Source of the DNA: an uncultured Bacilli bacterium
GTDB lineage: Bacteria > Bacillota_I > Bacilli_A > RF39 > UBA660
Reading direction: 5' to 3'
Length of the DNA stretch: 18,424 nucleotides
NCBI GenBank assembly: GCA_947623645.1
Contig: CANQHK010000013.1
Coordinates: 1 to 18,424 of the forward strand
Below are positions 16,459 to 18,424 of this stretch, piece by piece (the stretch's first letter is position 1; every line of letters begins with the position of its first letter). The notes below the pieces were generated by a model. It made no database searches, was not told where the DNA came from, and worked only from the letters and a program-made list of their open reading frames with translations. Made by a program: the position numbers and the translations under genes.

Positions 16459-16692
16459 ACATTGAATTAGATGTACATCTTTTTCAATTAAATAATTGAT
16501 AGTGCGATTATTAGACAAAATCTTACATTATCGCATTATATAATTATAAGTGAGCAATTAGGGGCGAAAAATTTCTTCTTTCGCTACGCTTATCTTGTAT
16601 AAGTCTGAGTAGGTCTTTGACCGAAAGAATACATGTAGGACTGGGAGACTACGAATTGCTCATAGCCTGCGTAACTCGCAGGCTTTATTTTT
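16459..16692 (+). ncRNA. Structured non-coding RNA upstream of a PBECR-type nuclease gene
   Basis: About 235 nt between the consensus promoter and a strong terminator, with no credible ORF. Predicted folding by eye: a hairpin ATTGAA...TTCAAT around the palindrome AGATGTACATCT; a second hairpin with AGTGCGAT/ATCGCATT (one G-U) inside TAATT/AATTA; then a domain closed by a perfect 9-bp helix, TGAGCAATT (16551-16559) with AATTGCTCA (16654-16662). This domain encloses four small stems: GCGAAA/TTTCGC (16564-16584), CTTAT/ATAAG (16589-16603), GGTC/GACC (16612-16622) and GTAG/CTAC (16635-16652). This multi-branch fold in otherwise AT-rich DNA is hard to explain as a mere leader. I do not recognise it as a known Rfam class. 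Terminator then nuclease gene follow, as in type III toxin-antitoxin loci, though no tandem repeats are seen. Confidence 0.65.
16664..16692 (+). terminator. Intrinsic terminator between the RNA and the nuclease gene
   Basis: A perfect 8-bp GC-rich stem AGCCTGCG (16664-16671) / CGCAGGCT (16677-16684) with a TAACT loop, followed by TTATTTTT. It ends about 26 bases before the start codon of the next gene, so that gene depends on read-through. Confidence 0.85.
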
Positions 16693-16718
16693 GAAGAAAG
16701 GGTAACTAGGAAGTAATT

Positions 16719-17102
16719 ATGTATAAGAGAGATTTGAAACAGGTAGGAATAATAACGAAAAATATTGCTGACAAACATAATTTATATGAATATAATCAAA
16801 GACCAATTATGCAATCACTAGATTTTTATGTTCATATTGCTAAGCATGTAAAAGACTTCAAAAATGTTGACAATTATATAACTGCATTAAATGCTATTTC
16901 CGATGTTTTAAGCACTCCAGAGTTTACCTTTTATGATAAAAAAAGACAGACTATTTTATATTACGGAGTAACTACTGAAATTGTCTGTTATGTCGTTAAA
17001 TTAAACATAGATAAAGATTATTGTTTTTTGGCTTCTTTATACCCGATTAGTCAAAATAAATTAGAAAAAATAAAAGAACGTAGTTATATGAAAGAAGAAT
17101 AG
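16719..17102 (+). CDS. PBECR-type phage nuclease-like protein (barnase/EndoU/RelE-like)
   Basis: 127 residues, with AGGAAG 5 bases before the ATG. The N-terminal 35 residues look like a short DNA- or RNA-contact arm (DLKQVGIITKNIADKHNLYE). From about residue 36 the order of elements fits the phage-barnase-EndoU-colicinE5/D-RelE-like nuclease families: HIAKHVKDFKNVDNYI (H39, H43), ISDVLSTPEF, a strand block TILYYGVTTEIVCYVVKL and the conserved end DYCFLASLYPISQNKLEKI (SLYPIS at 106-111). These families contain RNases and predicted toxins carried at phage genome ends. The gene has no promoter of its own that I can see other than that of the upstream RNA. Convergent with the HNH gene, 32 bases apart. 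Activity is inferred, not shown. Confidence 0.65.
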   Translation: MYKRDLKQVGIITKNIADKHNLYEYNQRPIMQSLDFYVHIAKHVKDFKNVDNYITALNAISDVLSTPEFTFYDKKRQTILYYGVTTEIVCYVVKLNIDKDYCFLASLYPISQNKLEKIKERSYMKEE

Positions 17103-17134
17103 TTTAATAATTTAATATGATTTTGCTTAAACAG

Positions 17135-17632
17135 TTACAAATAATTCTTTTTAAATATCTCTTTAAAGTCTAAATTAGGAAAAGTTTCAATAAATTTGGA
17201 TTCTCCTTTTTTATACCATTCGTCTCTTAATTTTTTATCAAAGTGGATTCCTTTGCATTCTATTTGATTGTGATGTTCACAGGTACACAAAGGAAGTACA
17301 AGCTTGTATTTTATTGAATTGGATCGATTTCTCCCTCCGAAAATTTCATGAAGATTTACAGGACTTTTTCCACAAATAATACAGTGCTCTAAATCATCAG
17401 TAAATAGACTCTCTCTATTTCTTTCTAATTTCCTTAATTTTGCACTTTTACTGCATATTTTAGGAGACTTTTTCTCTTGAATTGCACAATTTTTTTGATA
17501 TTTTGTGCATTTTGGTGTTTCAAATTCTTTAAATGCACATCCATTGCACATTTTTGGAACTTCTCTTTTTTCATTTAAGTTACATACTGTTTTTCCGCTT
17601 ATTTTCTTTTTTAAATGCTTACATTGATTCAT
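17135..17632 (-). CDS. Cys-rich HNH endonuclease-like phage protein
   Basis: 165 residues. The start at 17632 is chosen because AGAAAGG lies about 7 bases before it; the frame stays open upstream only into the split host gene. The N-terminal part is a likely zinc module with C4, C17, C29 and C32 (MCNGC), then C42, C49 and C60. The second part has an HNH-like pattern: HCIICG (C84, C87), NLHEIFGGRNR (H95, E96), LPLCTCEHHNQ (H120, H121) and GIHFDKKL (H130). Similar small proteins occur in Firmicutes phage replication/recombination regions, sometimes called NinG/HNH. The first codon lies against the attachment site, so its lysogen promoter is unclear: it would have to lie in the host gene or, after circularisation, at the other end of the phage genome. 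Confidence 0.7.
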   Translation of the reverse strand: MNQCKHLKKKISGKTVCNLNEKREVPKMCNGCAFKEFETPKCTKYQKNCAIQEKKSPKICSKSAKLRKLERNRESLFTDDLEHCIICGKSPVNLHEIFGGRNRSNSIKYKLVLPLCTCEHHNQIECKGIHFDKKLRDEWYKKGESKFIETFPNLDFKEIFKKNYL

Positions 17633-17656
17633 ACGATAGTCCTTTCTGACTATCGT
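17633..17656 (-). promoter_or_regulatory. Hairpin presenting the HNH gene ribosome-binding site
   Basis: ACGATAGT (17633-17640) and ACTATCGT (17649-17656) form a perfect 8-bp inverted repeat with an 8-base loop. In the - strand mRNA the loop carries the Shine-Dalgarno (CAGAAAGG), and the ATG follows the stem directly. It could control translation, act as a protein-binding site, or be part of the attachment site 5 bases further on. Confidence 0.5.
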
Positions 17657-17668
17657 GTATGTACCGAA
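17657..17668. other. Prophage right junction (attR)
   Basis: Homology to CotJC begins at ACC GAA GAG (17663), the Thr-Glu-Glu codons of the TEELAH motif. The preceding codon TGT (Cys) stands where the family normally has Gly (GGT), so phage DNA probably ends at or before GT (17661-17662). The crossover core is therefore likely within GTAC at 17661-17664. The left junction, where the 5' part of the gene should lie, is outside the window. Confidence 0.6.
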
Positions 17669-18046
17669 GAGCTTGCACATATTGAAATTATTTCTGCTAT
17701 GATCTATCAACTTATGAAAGGTGCAACCGTAGAAGAATTAGAAGCAGCAGGACTAGGTCCTCATTTTGCAGCGCATGGACTTGATTTATATCCAACGGAT
17801 GCAAGTGGCGTTCCATTTACTGTTGCCTATTTTTCAGCAGTAGGAGATCCTCTAGCAGATTTATCAGAAGATATGGCAGCAGAACAAAAAGCACGTGCTG
17901 TTTATGAAAATTTAATTGACATGACGGAAGACGCAGATGTACTTGGACCACTTCTATGGTTAAGACAAAGAGAAATTGTTCACTTTAATCGGTTTAAAGA
18001 ACTTTATGAGTATTATGAAAAAAATCTTCCACAACCAAGAGAATAG
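17661..18046 (+). CDS. cotJC: 3' part of a CotJC-like manganese catalase / spore coat gene, split by the prophage
   Basis: About 128 codons read in frame to TAG at 18044-18046. The fragment begins at the second helix of the Mn-catalase fold: TEELAHIEIISAMIYQL holds the Glu and His that correspond to E66 and H69 of Lactobacillus plantarum catalase; later AEQKARAVYENLIDMTED gives the E148 equivalent and REIVHFNRFKELYEY the H181 equivalent. Middle sequence (AAGLGPHFAAHGLDLY, SGVPFTVAYFSAVGDPLADL) is strongly CotJC-like. The N-terminal half, including the E35-type ligand, is missing, so no working protein is made in this form. An in-frame ATG at 17615 lies in phage DNA without a Shine-Dalgarno. 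CotJC belongs to the inner spore coat in Bacillus. Excision of the prophage should restore the full gene. Confidence 0.85.
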
Positions 18047-18060
18047 AAATTTATGGACAA

Positions 18061-18093
18061 AAAAATTCACTTCGTTAAAAGTGAATTTTTAAT
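18061..18093. terminator. Bidirectional terminator between cotJC and the surface protein gene
   Basis: A perfect 12-bp stem AAAAATTCACTT (18061-18072) / AAGTGAATTTTT (18079-18090) around CGTTAA, with A and T tracts on the two sides, serves both convergent genes. Confidence 0.85.
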
Positions 18094-18424
18094 TTATTTT
18101 ACAACTATCGTACGAGTAATTGTATAGGTTTTTCCATACGCATTAACTTTGTAAGTAATCTTATAATTTCCAGCTGTATTCGGAGTAAAACTTACTTTTG
18201 TATCAATTCCAAACTCTTTAACAGTACTTCCATTTGGAGCGGTTACAACAGCAGTAGTAATTTTTTCTAGGCCATCATTAATGACTGTACTAGTTGTTGT
18301 AATTGGTTTATCTATATCTGTATAAAGTTGATTCACTTGATGGTTTACTGTGGCATTACCATTTAATTTTAGGGCAAAGGAATCGTCTGTAGGTTTTGAG
18401 GTAGAATTCGGTGTGCTTCCACCT
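18094..18424 (-). CDS. C-terminal end of a secreted protein with an Ig-like domain (partial)
   Basis: The - strand frame is open from the window edge (18424) to TAA at 18094-18096; a GTG at 18336 is inside it and need not be the start. About 109 residues are visible: a Gly/Ser/Thr/Pro linker (GGSTPNSTSKPTDD), then one beta-sandwich of about 90 residues whose end (VSFTPNTAGNYKITYKVNAY, YTITRTIVVK) is the standard bacterial Ig/PKD-like pattern. No LPxTG motif or C-terminal membrane anchor follows, so it would be a lipoprotein, held by an N-terminal domain, or secreted. A host gene outside the prophage; its function is not visible. Confidence 0.65.
   Translation of the reverse strand, partial: GGSTPNSTSKPTDDSFALKLNGNATVNHQVNQLYTDIDKPITTTSTVINDGLEKITTAVVTAPNGSTVKEFGIDTKVSFTPNTAGNYKITYKVNAYGKTYTITRTIVVK

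Noticed and set aside
16604..16628. Hammerhead-ribozyme-like core CTGAGTA-GGTC-TTT-GACC-GAAA in the non-coding RNA
   Set aside because: The hammerhead core needs CUGANGA before stem II. Here the essential G8 position is U, and no proper stem III/cleavage triplet could be placed, so the similarity is probably chance.
16590..16778. 62-codon - strand frame across the RNA and its terminator
   Set aside because: It crosses a strong terminator hairpin and the start of the nuclease gene, has no Shine-Dalgarno, and looks like the complement of structured RNA.
16459..17102. Retron (msr/msd RNA followed by a reverse transcriptase)
   Set aside because: The downstream protein has 127 residues and no YxDD-type reverse transcriptase motif, and a strong terminator separates RNA and gene.
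1..18424. tRNA genes, CRISPR arrays or insertion sequences
   Set aside because: No tRNA-like cloverleaf with a T-loop motif, no regularly spaced repeats and no transposase or IS-type terminal repeats were seen on reading both strands.

Overview
The window is the right-hand part of an integrated siphovirus-type prophage in a low-GC, endospore-forming Bacillota (Clostridia- or Erysipelotrichia-like), followed by a short piece of host chromosome. The organism type is inferred from the AT-rich DNA, purine-rich Shine-Dalgarno sites, standard stop use (TGA ends at least two genes, so this is not code 4), and a CotJC-like spore-coat/manganese-catalase gene fragment at the right edge. No database search was possible; family names come from recognised motifs and gene order.

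Layout. 1-234: 3' end of the gene before the capsid gene, readable only by joining two frames. 251-4421: head and head-tail genes: HK97-type major capsid protein; an Ig-like/decoration ORF that looks like a +1 frameshift extension of it; a small HeH-domain protein; gp6-like connector; head closure protein; tail-terminator-like protein; gp10-like protein; major tail protein, with an intrinsic terminator built into its stop codon. 4470-14373: tail assembly chaperone, tape measure, Dit, and a 1905-residue tail-tip/receptor-binding protein ending in an S74 self-cleaving chaperone. 14357-15721: lysis genes (coiled-coil protein, r1t-like holin, M23-type endolysin) closed by a strong terminator. All of these are on the + strand, with short gaps or overlaps.

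15732-17632 is the accessory end of the prophage: an unlisted 53-residue single-span membrane protein on the - strand, a small HTH regulator, a consensus sigma-A promoter flanked by operator-like sites, a structured non-coding RNA of about 235 nt ending in a strong terminator, a PBECR-type RNase-like protein 26 nt later, and a Cys-rich HNH protein on the - strand. The promoter - structured RNA - terminator - nuclease order copies the layout of type III toxin-antitoxin loci, but the protein is not a ToxN-type toxin. This is the strongest candidate for an undescribed system.

17661-18046 is the 3' part of the cotJC-like gene. The prophage junction (attR) falls just before the metal-binding EELAH motif, so the prophage has split the gene. 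Precise excision could restore it, as the sigK and spsM intervening elements do in other spore formers. Beyond it are a terminator and the C-terminal end of a secreted Ig-like protein on the - strand.
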